Positions 43,676-52,011 of a stretch of DNA of 64,000 nucleotides are shown piece by piece. Location: contig JABTUB010000001.1 of NCBI GenBank assembly GCA_015075585.1, positions 744,001 to 808,000 of the forward strand, written 5' to 3'. The translations under genes were made by a program, and so were the position numbers. Origin of the DNA: Chloracidobacterium sp. GTDB taxonomy: Bacteria; Acidobacteriota; Blastocatellia; Pyrinomonadales; Pyrinomonadaceae. Under the pieces are notes generated by a model. The model saw nothing but the letters and a program-made list of their open reading frames with translations. It did no database searches and was not told where the DNA came from. Every line of letters starts with the position of its first letter. Position 1 is the first letter of the stretch.

Positions 43676-45061
43676 ATGGAAGAGTTTCTCGATAAACTTC
43701 ACGAAGAATGCGGCATCTTCGGCATCTTCGGCCATAAAGAGGCCGCAACCCTTACGCAACTCGGGTTGTTCGCCCTCCAGCATCGCGGCCAAGAGGCGTG
43801 CGGCATAGTGTCGACCGACGGCACCGATCTTTTTGAGCATCGCGGGAACGGCCTCGTTGTCGACGTTCTTGGGCCTGATGTACTTACAAAGTTTCGCGGC
43901 TCCGCAGCGATCGGGCACACACGGTACTCGACGGCGGGGCGAAATACGATCCGCGAAGTGCAGCCATTCTCGGCCACATGTCAGCACGGTAAGGTCGCTG
44001 TTTGTCATAACGGTAATTTACCGTTCGCGGATGCACGACGCCGAGAACTGGAACGCGACGGGGCGATATTCTCATCCACATCTGACACCGAAACGATCCT
44101 GCACGGCATTGCACGAGCAAAGGCTCCCGATATTTTACATGCGATACGGCAGGTCCTCGCTGATACTGAAGGAGCATTTTCGCTTTTGTTCCTGACCCCG
44201 AAGGCCTTGATCGCCGTTCGCGACCCGCGAGGCTTTCGGCCGCTTGTCCTTGGAAAGTACAGTGATGCGTGGTGCGTGGCGTCTGAAACGTGCGCGTTTG
44301 ACCTCATTGACGCAGAATATATTCGCGAGATCGCACCCGGCGAAATGGTCATAATTACCGATCGCGGGATCGAGTCCGGCTTTCCGTTAAAGACGGAAAA
44401 GCACGCGGTCTGCACATTTGAGCATGTATATTTCTCGCGGCCGGATTCTGTTGTCTTTGGGCGGTCGGTCAATGAATCGCGTCATAAGATGGGCAGGCAG
44501 CTTGCCGACGAACAGCCTGTTGATGCGGATATTGTCGTCCCGGTGCCGGACTCAGGGGTTGCAGCGGCGATAGGATTCTCTGCAAGGTCAGGCATCAATT
44601 TCCGACAGGCGATCATTCGCAATCATTATGTCGGCCGTACCTTTATCGAGCCGTCGCAGTCGATCCGCTCTTTTGGAGTAAGGCTTAAACTCAACCCCAT
44701 AAAGGATCTGATCGAGGGCCGCAGGGTCGTGCTGGTCGATGATTCGATCGTCCGAGGCACAACATCGAAAAAAATAGTTCAGATGGTCCGTGATGCCGGA
44801 GCGGCCGAGGTCCACCTTCGCATCTCTTGTCCTCCGACCGCACATTCCTGCTATTACGGCGTGGATACTCCGGACCGCGAGGATCTGATCGCCTTTCGGA
44901 TGACAGTGGACGAGACCTGCCGCTATATCGGCGCCGATTCGCTCGGATACCTTTCGCTCGGAGGCATGCTGTCGGCGATCGGCCTGGACGAAGCTTCCGC
45001 GTGCACCGCTTGCTGGAGCGGCAAATACCCGACACTGCTGGCCGACCACGCAGCCGCATAA
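43676..45061 (+). CDS. purF: Amidophosphoribosyltransferase
   Basis: 461 aa. First committed step of purine synthesis: PRPP plus glutamine to phosphoribosylamine. A short propeptide precedes the catalytic cysteine (EECGIFGIFGHKEAA), as in the B. subtilis-type enzymes that self-cleave. Glutaminase motifs are GHTRYSTAGRN and CHNGNLPFA; the PRTase domain has VVPVPDSGVAAAIGF and the PRPP loop VVLVDDSIVRGTTS. The pattern SCPPTAHSCYYGVDTP near the end contains cysteines typical of the Fe-S form. Not linked to purH at 24 kb. Confidence 0.95.
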   Translation: MEEFLDKLHEECGIFGIFGHKEAATLTQLGLFALQHRGQEACGIVSTDGTDLFEHRGNGLVVDVLGPDVLTKFRGSAAIGHTRYSTAGRNTIREVQPFSATCQHGKVAVCHNGNLPFADARRRELERDGAIFSSTSDTETILHGIARAKAPDILHAIRQVLADTEGAFSLLFLTPKALIAVRDPRGFRPLVLGKYSDAWCVASETCAFDLIDAEYIREIAPGEMVIITDRGIESGFPLKTEKHAVCTFEHVYFSRPDSVVFGRSVNESRHKMGRQLADEQPVDADIVVPVPDSGVAAAIGFSARSGINFRQAIIRNHYVGRTFIEPSQSIRSFGVRLKLNPIKDLIEGRRVVLVDDSIVRGTTSKKIVQMVRDAGAAEVHLRISCPPTAHSCYYGVDTPDREDLIAFRMTVDETCRYIGADSLGYLSLGGMLSAIGLDEASACTACWSGKYPTLLADHAAA

Positions 45062-45192
45062 TATCTACAAGCTCTTTAGTCTCAGTATCTTACAGATGCG
45101 GAACGACATTGCCGCTGCATTCGCGGTTGCTCTTCGCGGTTATATTTGTTGAAATCAAGAATTTCGCTCGTGTGTGGCGAAGAAGTGATGTT

Positions 45193-46266
45193 ATGAAGAG
45201 ATCGAGTACGCTTTTCCTGATCGTTCTGCTGTCAGTGCTGTCGGTTCCTGCCCTTGCAGATCAGGTTTATCTTAATAACGGAGACCGCTTGACGGGGAAG
45301 ATCGTCAAGAAGGACGGCGATAAGCTGGTTGTCGAAACACATTCGATGGGAACGGTCAGCATTGCATGGGCCGATGTAAAAAGCATCGTCAGTGAAGGGC
45401 AGATCGTCATTAAGACAAAGGATGGTGAGCAGATGAGCGGGCTTGTCTATTCTGACGGCAACGGTGTTGAGGTAACGACCTCGACCGATGAAACGGTGCA
45501 TATCGCGTCAGATAAGATCGAGGTGATGCGAAGCGAAGATGAGCAGAAGCGTTATGATGCGGAAGTAAGGCTTCGTGAACACCCGAAGCTGGCGGAGCTT
45601 TGGACAGGTTTTGCCGATGTCGGTTTCAGCCTGACGTCGGGTAACTCGACAACGCGGGCGTTGAACATCAATACGCGGGCACAGCGTGAGACCGTGCGGA
45701 ATAAGATCGTCTTTTATTTCAATGCCATTCAGGCGCAGAGCAAGTCGCGCGGGGCGACGGTTGCGACGGCAAAGGGAGCGTGGACCGGCGTTCGATACGA
45801 CCGAAACATAGATCCGAGACTGTTTGTTTATGGTGGGATCGATCTGGAACACGACCGTATGCAGAAACTGCGTTTCAGGACCGTCCTGGGAGCCGGCTTC
45901 GGGTATAAGGCATTGGTCGGAAAGAGGATCCAGCTTGATATTTTCGGCGGTGCTTCAGCTAACAGGGAGAATTACTACACCGGCCTCAAGCGGTTCTCTG
46001 CAGAGGGTACGGTTGGCGACGATCTGAAATTAAGGCTGAACAGCCGCATTCGGTTCAATCAGCGCTTCTCGTTCTATCCGAGCATATCTATGCCCGGCCG
46101 AGTAAGAGCCGTTTTCGATTCGTCGCTCCAGAGCGATATTAATAATTGGTTGGGCTGGCATCTTTCATTTACCGACCGCTACAACAGCTATCCGACCGGC
46201 AATCTGAAAACGAACGACGTGCTTATGTCCACGGGCTTAAGAGTGAAATTCGGTAAGAAGAAGTAG
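45193..46266 (+). CDS. DUF481 outer-membrane protein
   Basis: 357 aa from ATG 45193; the frame is open further upstream into purF, but the signal peptide (STLFLIVLLSVLSVPALA) sets this start. Residues 20-105 (DQVYLNNGDRLTGKIVKKDGD, VSIAWADVKSIVSE) are a small beta domain repeated twice. From about 130 to the end, TGFADVGFSLTSGNSTTRALNI opens a DUF481/YdiY-type beta barrel with alternating strands ending in GLRVKF. Function of the family is unknown; porin-like. Terminator downstream. Confidence 0.85.
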   Translation: MKRSSTLFLIVLLSVLSVPALADQVYLNNGDRLTGKIVKKDGDKLVVETHSMGTVSIAWADVKSIVSEGQIVIKTKDGEQMSGLVYSDGNGVEVTTSTDETVHIASDKIEVMRSEDEQKRYDAEVRLREHPKLAELWTGFADVGFSLTSGNSTTRALNINTRAQRETVRNKIVFYFNAIQAQSKSRGATVATAKGAWTGVRYDRNIDPRLFVYGGIDLEHDRMQKLRFRTVLGAGFGYKALVGKRIQLDIFGGASANRENYYTGLKRFSAEGTVGDDLKLRLNSRIRFNQRFSFYPSISMPGRVRAVFDSSLQSDINNWLGWHLSFTDRYNSYPTGNLKTNDVLMSTGLRVKFGKKK

Positions 46267-46298
46267 CTGGCTCAAGATGATATTTCAGCACAGGCCGT

Positions 46299-46333
46299 CC
46301 TTAGGGTCTTTGGAAAGCTCCTAAGGCGTTTTT
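46299..46333 (+). terminator. Terminator after the DUF481 gene
   Basis: CCTTAGG (46299-46305) with CCTAAGG (46320-46326) as stem, 14-nt loop, then CGTTTTTG. It lies 33 nt after the stop codon, between converging genes. Confidence 0.65.
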
Positions 46334-46351
46334 GTGCCGCCATGGCTGCGT

Positions 46352-49300
46352 CTAGTGGAAATCGTGTGAGATGACCTCGGTCGTGAGCAGGTCGAGCGGC
46401 TTGAAGTGGATCGCCCGCAGCATTCCTCGGTCTTCGCAAACGCCTTTTATTATCAGGAAATCATTGTGTGTGATGATGGTTCGATATTGCTCGAATTTGT
46501 CAGGCATAACGACGAAGTTCGAAAAGCCCGTTTCGTCCTCAAGTGTGATAAAGACCACATTATTAGCGGTCATCGGACGCTGACGGATGATCACGGCACC
46601 TGCTGATGAGACCACGCGGCCTCTTTTAAGGCTAAGTGTTTCGTGTGCCGATAGAATGCCGCGCCGCATCATCTCTTTGCGGACAAATGCCATCGGATGT
46701 TTGCCGATCGAGATGCCTATTTTGCGAAGGTCGGCGTCAACGAGTTCAAGGCCTTCCAAACGTTTTAGGAACTGTGGCTGCTGTATCTCGGACGGCGTTT
46801 CATCATTACGTTGGTCAAAGAGGCTGCCTTGCGGGCGTATCGCAAGCTCCGAGTGCCACAGAGCTTGTCGGCGATGGATCGTATTCTCAAAATTCAATGC
46901 ACCGGCGAGGCTGAGTGCTCTGATCTCGCGTTTATTGATCGCGGGAACGCGGCCGATCAGATCGGCAACACTTGTATAGCCGCTTTGGCGGTTTGATACG
47001 ATCTCGCGGCCGATGTCTTCGCGAAGCCCGCGTACAAAACGCAGGCCGACCCTTACCTCGCCTTCTTCGATCGTAAAATCATATTGCGAACGGTTTATGT
47101 CAAGGGCTCTGAAATGCAGGCCGTGCCGTTGGGCATCTTTGACAAGCGTTGCGGCGGAATAGAAACCGAGCGGGTAGTTATTGAACATCGCTGCCATAAA
47201 ATATGCCCGATAATGGATCATGAAGTAAGCCGATGCGTAAGTAAGCAAGGCAAAGCTGTAAGCGTGCGATTCAGGAAAGCCGTAATTCGCAAAAGCCTTT
47301 GTGTAATCTATTATCTGTTCTTGAATGTGCGGCGAAATGCCTCTGCGTGACATCCCTTCACGCAGCTTTTGACTGACCAAGCCCATTTTTCTGTCCGGGC
47401 GTTTGAAGCCCATCACTCTACGCAGTTCTTCGGCCTCTGAGCCGCTGAAGTCCGCGATCTCCATTGCCATTTTCAGGAGCTGTTCCTGAAACAGCGGCAC
47501 GCCCAGCGTGCGCTCCAAGACGGGCTTTAGCGAAGGGTGCGGATACGTTACTTCTTCGAGGCCTTGCCGCCGCTTTATGTAGGAGTGAAGCATTTTGCCG
47601 ACCATAGGGCCGGGGCGGATGATCGCGACCTGGACCACAATGTCGTAAAAGGTGCTTGGCTTAGACTTTGGCAGGAATGCTATCTGTGCCCGGCTTTCCA
47701 CTTGGAACATGCCCACGGTGTCGCCGTTCTGCAGGGCATCAAAGACCTCTTTATCATCCGTCGGAAGCTTGTAAAGCCCGAGATCTTCGCCGCGATGCTC
47801 TCGTATCAAAGTGATCGTGTCGCGCAGGACGGCCATCATCCCGAGGCCTAAAAGATCGATCTTGACGATCTTTAACGCTTCGCAGTCATCCTTGTCCCAT
47901 TGAATGATCGTGCGGCCTTCCATAGACGCGGGTTCGAGAGGGACGATGCCGTCGAGCTTGCCCCACGAAACGACCATGCCGCCGGAGTGTTGGCCCAGAT
48001 GCCGCGGAAAATCGAGGATGCGCTGATAGAGATCGGCGAATTTATACAAAGTTAGGTTTGCCGAGATGTCGATGCCCGCTTCCTTTGAACGCCGGCTGAA
48101 TTCCTCTCCTTTGAATGTTTCGTGATGTGAATTGAGTTTTGAGAGCTTTTTGAGGGTATCGTCGTCAAAGCCGAAGGCCTTGCCGACCTCACGCACTGCC
48201 GACCTGCCGCGGTAGCTTATGACATTTGCCGTCATTCCCGAGGCTCGGCGGCCATAGGTCTCATATACATGCTGTATGACCTTTTCGCGGTCATTGCCGG
48301 ACGGCAGGTCTATGTCGATGTCAGGATATTTCTCGTATTTTTCGGACAAGAAACGCTCGAACAGGAGCTTATTCTTTATCGGCTCGACCGCTGTGATGCC
48401 GAGAGTGTAGCAAACGACCGAGTTCGCTGCCGAACCGCGTCCCTGCGAGAGTATGTTGTTCGCTTTGCAGAAATCCGAAATATCCGCAACGGTCAGAAAA
48501 TAGCCCTCAAGGCCTTTCATCTCGATAACGCGGAATTCTTTCTCAAGGCGTGACAATACCTGCGAACGTATCGCCGGAGATTCGTGAAGATAGCGTTCGT
48601 GCGACCGTGCGGTCGTCTTTTGCCTGAGAAGCGACGATGCGGACTCGCCGGGCCGCAGTTTGTATCGCGGGAAGGAGTATGACAACTCGTCCATTGAGAA
48701 TTCGATGCGTGATGCGATCGCCTCGGTCAGCTCGACCGCCTCGGGCATATCGGCAAAAAGGTCAAGCATCTGTTTATGCGTTTTCAAATAACGCTCATTG
48801 TTCTCGCTCAGAAGCGTTCCTGCCTCATGGATGGTCGTATGATTCTTTATGCAGGTAAAGACGTCAAAAAGCTCACGGTCGTGCCGGTCGGCATAATATA
48901 CGCCGTTGCTTGCAAAATAGGGCAGCCGCAGCTTGTGTGCGTAGCCGAGCAATATCTGATTCAGATATTCTTCATAACGCAGATGATGCCGCTGGAATTC
49001 AACGTACAAGCGGCCCGCAAAGACATAGTTGAGCCATGCAAGGCCTGCGATGCCCGCACCGCTGCGTATGCCGTTTCGTACAAAGCCGTCTTCGCCGCCT
49101 GTAAAGCATAAGAGGCCTTTTGAATGTTCTTCGATATCCTTGCGCGTGGCGAAGTGCTCGCCCTTTTTGTGACGGAGTTTTATTGTGGTGATGAGTTTTG
49201 AAAGGTTGCGATAGCCTTCGAGGCTGACCGGGATAAGCGGCAAAAGCCCGCCGCCTTCCATTGTGATCTCGCTGCCGATGATCGGCCGTACGCCAAGATC

Positions 49301-49462
49301 CTTTGCCGCAAAGTGAAAACGCACGGCACCGGCGACCGTGTCCCTGTCGAGCAGTGCCGCGGCTTTCATCCCTAATTCAGCCGCGCGTTCGGCAAGCCTT
49401 TGCGGCTGTGATCCGGAAGACAGGAAGCTGAAAGCCGAGCGTGTGTGAAGTTCGCAGAACAT
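46352..49462 (-). CDS. dnaE2: Error-prone DNA polymerase III alpha (DnaE2/ImuC)
   Basis: 1036 aa, in the DnaE2 size range and shorter than replicative DnaE. PHP domain at the start (ELHTRSAFSFLSSGS), C-family polymerase core with LSQGRGSAANSVVCYTLGIT and the catalytic PDIDIDLPSGNDREKVIQ, helix-hairpin-helix region (VADLIGRVPAINKREIRAL) and C-terminal OB fold (FITLEDETGFSNFVVMPDKF). Last gene of an imuA-imuB-dnaE2 cassette on the minus strand that does translesion synthesis after DNA damage. Confidence 0.95.
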   Translation of the reverse strand: MFCELHTRSAFSFLSSGSQPQRLAERAAELGMKAAALLDRDTVAGAVRFHFAAKDLGVRPIIGSEITMEGGGLLPLIPVSLEGYRNLSKLITTIKLRHKKGEHFATRKDIEEHSKGLLCFTGGEDGFVRNGIRSGAGIAGLAWLNYVFAGRLYVEFQRHHLRYEEYLNQILLGYAHKLRLPYFASNGVYYADRHDRELFDVFTCIKNHTTIHEAGTLLSENNERYLKTHKQMLDLFADMPEAVELTEAIASRIEFSMDELSYSFPRYKLRPGESASSLLRQKTTARSHERYLHESPAIRSQVLSRLEKEFRVIEMKGLEGYFLTVADISDFCKANNILSQGRGSAANSVVCYTLGITAVEPIKNKLLFERFLSEKYEKYPDIDIDLPSGNDREKVIQHVYETYGRRASGMTANVISYRGRSAVREVGKAFGFDDDTLKKLSKLNSHHETFKGEEFSRRSKEAGIDISANLTLYKFADLYQRILDFPRHLGQHSGGMVVSWGKLDGIVPLEPASMEGRTIIQWDKDDCEALKIVKIDLLGLGMMAVLRDTITLIREHRGEDLGLYKLPTDDKEVFDALQNGDTVGMFQVESRAQIAFLPKSKPSTFYDIVVQVAIIRPGPMVGKMLHSYIKRRQGLEEVTYPHPSLKPVLERTLGVPLFQEQLLKMAMEIADFSGSEAEELRRVMGFKRPDRKMGLVSQKLREGMSRRGISPHIQEQIIDYTKAFANYGFPESHAYSFALLTYASAYFMIHYRAYFMAAMFNNYPLGFYSAATLVKDAQRHGLHFRALDINRSQYDFTIEEGEVRVGLRFVRGLREDIGREIVSNRQSGYTSVADLIGRVPAINKREIRALSLAGALNFENTIHRRQALWHSELAIRPQGSLFDQRNDETPSEIQQPQFLKRLEGLELVDADLRKIGISIGKHPMAFVRKEMMRRGILSAHETLSLKRGRVVSSAGAVIIRQRPMTANNVVFITLEDETGFSNFVVMPDKFEQYRTIITHNDFLIIKGVCEDRGMLRAIHFKPLDLLTTEVISHDFH

Positions 49463-49501
49463 CTTATATCTTATAATTACCGTTGATCCGTGCCTTTGGC
49501 G

Positions 49502-50764
49502 TTAGTCGTACTCTCCTGTCAAGAACCACTCATCGCCTGCCTTGCAGAGCCGATAGATGCCGCTGCCTTCGACCTCGATATCCCATTCGTTAGTTCGCCA
49601 ATTCTTATCCCACCAATGCGAATTTCCTTTCCAAACGCCGCTGCATTTGACCACATGGCCGCTGATGCTTCGGCTTTTAACGAATACAAGGCGTTTTTCG
49701 CGAATAAGTACCTGTGTATGTACCGGCGGCCGATAATACTTGAAGGCGGCACACGGCAGATGCTTTTTGACGGCCCCTGAATTCACTCCTTTCGGGATCG
49801 CCGCCGGATCAAGCGTGAAAGGCATCGCCGTGCGGCTGTTCAGCAGTTTCGGTACGCCGACATTTCTTTCGCCGACAAGCTTTTTTAATTTGTTGACGGT
49901 CAGCAGAAGGCTTTCCGGCTCGGGACGCGATGCCGCGTACAGGCCTTTTTGCTCAGGCCTGGCCTTTGTGAAATGTGCGGTTGCATGAACGGCGGCTATA
50001 TCAGCGTCAGGCGGTGCGATCGCGACACGCAGATCAATGAGCTTCAGCCATAATGGCCTCTCAAGCGTCGGGAAGGATGTTTTTACCGCATAAAGCCGTG
50101 TCGATCCGTTCTTAAGTGTGAGCCTCAGGTCTATGTGTTCGCAGCTGTTGCCCAGATAAGCTGTGTGTTCAAAAAGAAGGCTAAGCCCGTGATTTATCAC
50201 AAAGATCAGCTGCTCGAAATTCTCGACCGAACGATCGAGATCAATGCCCCACGAGACATTTTCCTCTTTCACATTCGGCACGAGCAGGCGGTCGCCGCTT
50301 TGTTCGATACGCCGCAGGACAGATTCGAATTCGCGGCCGTAACGCTCAATAAGGTCAGATCGAGGGATCGCCAAAAGATCTTTGATGCGGTGAATGCCGA
50401 GGTCGTCGAAGACGCTGAGCATATTGTCCTCAAGCCCGAGGTCGCCGAGCGGGAGCTGAGCAAAGCCCTCACTTTCGTGTATCGAATGGCACAAACCGCC
50501 CTTTTGCCGCGCAAGCAGAATTGCCGCATCCGGAGTCGCGGCGACCGCAACGCTCGCGGCTGTATTACACAGCTTTATCTCATCGAATATCGCCTGCGCC
50601 ACATTCTCAGGCTTGCCGATCAGGCGTTCGAGGCCGCTTACGTCGAATAATATGCCGTCAGTCAACACCTCGATCCGATATGCGAATTTACGCGCCGCCG
50701 CAACAAGCGTTTGCCTGTTGCGGCCGGCGTCGGGCGAGATCATACATGCGTAAAGTTTGGGCAT
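49502..50764 (-). CDS. imuB: ImuB, inactive Y-family polymerase homologue
   Basis: 420 aa. Y-family fold (LYACMISPDAGRNRQTLVAAA at the start, DVSGLERLIGKPENVAQAI, DDLGIHRIKDLLAIPRSDL), but the catalytic acids are missing: the usual DxDxF is replaced by ACMIS, and where a polymerase reads SIDE this protein reads TDGILFDVSG. This is the known state of ImuB, which bridges DnaE2, ImuA and the beta clamp. The C-terminal part ends WDIEVEGSGIYRLCKAGDEWFL, typical for the family. Lies 39 nt before dnaE2 and 24 nt after imuA. Confidence 0.92.
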   Translation of the reverse strand: MPKLYACMISPDAGRNRQTLVAAARKFAYRIEVLTDGILFDVSGLERLIGKPENVAQAIFDEIKLCNTAASVAVAATPDAAILLARQKGGLCHSIHESEGFAQLPLGDLGLEDNMLSVFDDLGIHRIKDLLAIPRSDLIERYGREFESVLRRIEQSGDRLLVPNVKEENVSWGIDLDRSVENFEQLIFVINHGLSLLFEHTAYLGNSCEHIDLRLTLKNGSTRLYAVKTSFPTLERPLWLKLIDLRVAIAPPDADIAAVHATAHFTKARPEQKGLYAASRPEPESLLLTVNKLKKLVGERNVGVPKLLNSRTAMPFTLDPAAIPKGVNSGAVKKHLPCAAFKYYRPPVHTQVLIREKRLVFVKSRSISGHVVKCSGVWKGNSHWWDKNWRTNEWDIEVEGSGIYRLCKAGDEWFLTGEYD

Positions 50765-50788
50765 TGATCGGGATTTTGAGATATAAGA

Positions 50789-51460
50789 TCACGGTAAAAG
50801 AAGGCTTTGCTCCGGTTCACCGTGATCCGCAAAGATCACTGACGAGACAGGCTCGCTGAAAGGCCGCCCTTTGTCGCCTGTCCTTACACGCAGTTCGCGA
50901 AGCAGTTGGAATTTGCCGGAGCCTGACCAAACGGCCGATTCGAGTTCGAATTGATAAGACCTGTGCGACGCCGAACCTGTCAGCGGTTCACGCGTTGTAA
51001 CAAGCATGACGGTCGGAGTTTCCTTTATGCGTGTGCGATAGCGGAACCAATATGTCCGCGGCACCATGCGGAGTTTTTGCTCCTGCAGGCCGCACAGGTC
51101 GAGCCAGATGCAGCCGAACCCTTTTGCCTGCACGGCCAGATCGGCCGCCATAAAGGCCTTTTCGACATTGCCGCCGCATCTGACCCACAAAATGCCGTCC
51201 AACTCAATACCGGCGAGCCGCGCCGTACGCGGATCGAATGAATCGCTGCCGTCTATCACTGCACAAACGCCTCCGTCCGCCGACAGCCTCGCCAAAAGCG
51301 ACAGGACAAATGCTGTTTTTCCCACACTGCTCTTTCCCGATATCTCGGTTATCGCACCATGGGCGGCCGGTATCGCAAAGCCCTCGGTCAGCAGTTCGCT
51401 GACGTGTTCCTTTTCTTCGCGTAAGTGTGATAATGGTTTTACAAGGCTCAGTGATGACAT
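50789..51460 (-). CDS. imuA: ImuA, RecA-like SOS mutasome factor
   Basis: 223 aa from ATG 51460 (MSSLSLVKPLSHLREE); the frame is open further upstream to 51571, but those residues are unlike the family. Walker A is GKSSVGKTAFVL; CAVIDGSDSFDPRTARLAG and CIWLDLCGL follow the RecA/SulA-like fold. No clear Walker B glutamate pair is seen, as usual in ImuA. First gene of the imuA-imuB-dnaE2 unit, with a palindrome (51468-51482) just upstream and ssrA divergent. Confidence 0.88.
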   Translation of the reverse strand: MSSLSLVKPLSHLREEKEHVSELLTEGFAIPAAHGAITEISGKSSVGKTAFVLSLLARLSADGGVCAVIDGSDSFDPRTARLAGIELDGILWVRCGGNVEKAFMAADLAVQAKGFGCIWLDLCGLQEQKLRMVPRTYWFRYRTRIKETPTVMLVTTREPLTGSASHRSYQFELESAVWSGSGKFQLLRELRVRTGDKGRPFSEPVSSVIFADHGEPEQSLLLP

Positions 51461-51467
51461 TGCTGTG

Positions 51468-51482
51468 TGCAACGCCGTTGCA
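51468..51482 (-). promoter_or_regulatory. Perfect palindrome before imuA, candidate LexA-type operator
   Basis: TGCAACG-C-CGTTGCA, 7-bp arms with a 1-nt centre, ends 7 nt before the imuA start. In most bacteria imuA is a LexA target. The palindrome is plain in the sequence; LexA binding is inferred, and I do not know the LexA motif of this group. Confidence 0.4.
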
Positions 51483-51557
51483 AGAATGAAACGACAAACA
51501 GCAGAATAATCCACTATAAGCAGAAAAGCAAGGCCGTCTTTTTGACCCAACTTTTGC

Positions 51558-51587
51558 CTGTCAATTTTCATCGAAATGTCGTAAAAT
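51558..51587 (+). promoter_or_regulatory. Candidate sigma-70 promoter of ssrA
   Basis: CTGTCA (51558-51563), 18-nt spacer, TAAAAT (51582-51587). Transcription would begin near 51595, about 9 nt before the mature tmRNA 5' end. Confidence 0.5.
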
Positions 51588-51603
51588 GAGGTTCCTTGAT
51601 CGT

Positions 51604-51975
51604 GGGGGCGACAGGCTTCGACAGGGGCTTGTATAGATCTTTGAGAGCACGTCGGGCTTGCTTGTTAGCTCGTTAAAACAACACGCAAAACACAAATGCC
51701 AACCAAGAATTGGCTCTTGCTGCCTAATTAACTTTAGCTACAGCAATGTCTTACCGGAAGTTCGCCTGATGCGACCGGATAAGGCATCACTCAGTTCAGG
51801 CTAGGGCTTGTTCACCACCTGCGGACATTCCTAAAACATAAGTCAGGTTAGCCGGAGGCGAGGTCTTGTCGATTCATCTGCTTGCCGCCGGCGAATCTCA
51901 AGTGAATCGACTAAGCGTGTAGATCTTACTGGTCGCAACCTTTGGATGCGGGTTCGATTCCCGCCGCCTCCACCA
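51604..51975 (+). ncRNA. ssrA: Transfer-messenger RNA
   Basis: One-piece tmRNA. The 5' end GGGGGCG (51604-51610) pairs with CGCCTCC (51965-51971) as acceptor stem; the T-arm reads GCGGGTTCGATTCCCGC, discriminator A 51972 and CCA 51973-51975. The 5' block GACAGGCTTCGACAGGG is the conserved tRNA-like start. The tag frame ends NANQELALAA then TAA at 51725-51727, the usual degradation signal. Reading back in frame, the first codons after TAA (51674-51676) are AAC AAC ACG. It rescues stalled ribosomes. A T-run (CTCTTTTTT, about 51976-51984) follows and may terminate it. Confidence 0.96.
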
Positions 51976-52011
51976 CTCTTTTTTCGAAAAATACAGCAAA
52001 AATACAGCATA

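Noticed and set aside
51946..51975. The 3' end of ssrA as a separate tRNA
   Set aside because: The T-arm and acceptor half pair with the 5' end 360 nt upstream; there is no D-arm or anticodon arm of a normal tRNA.
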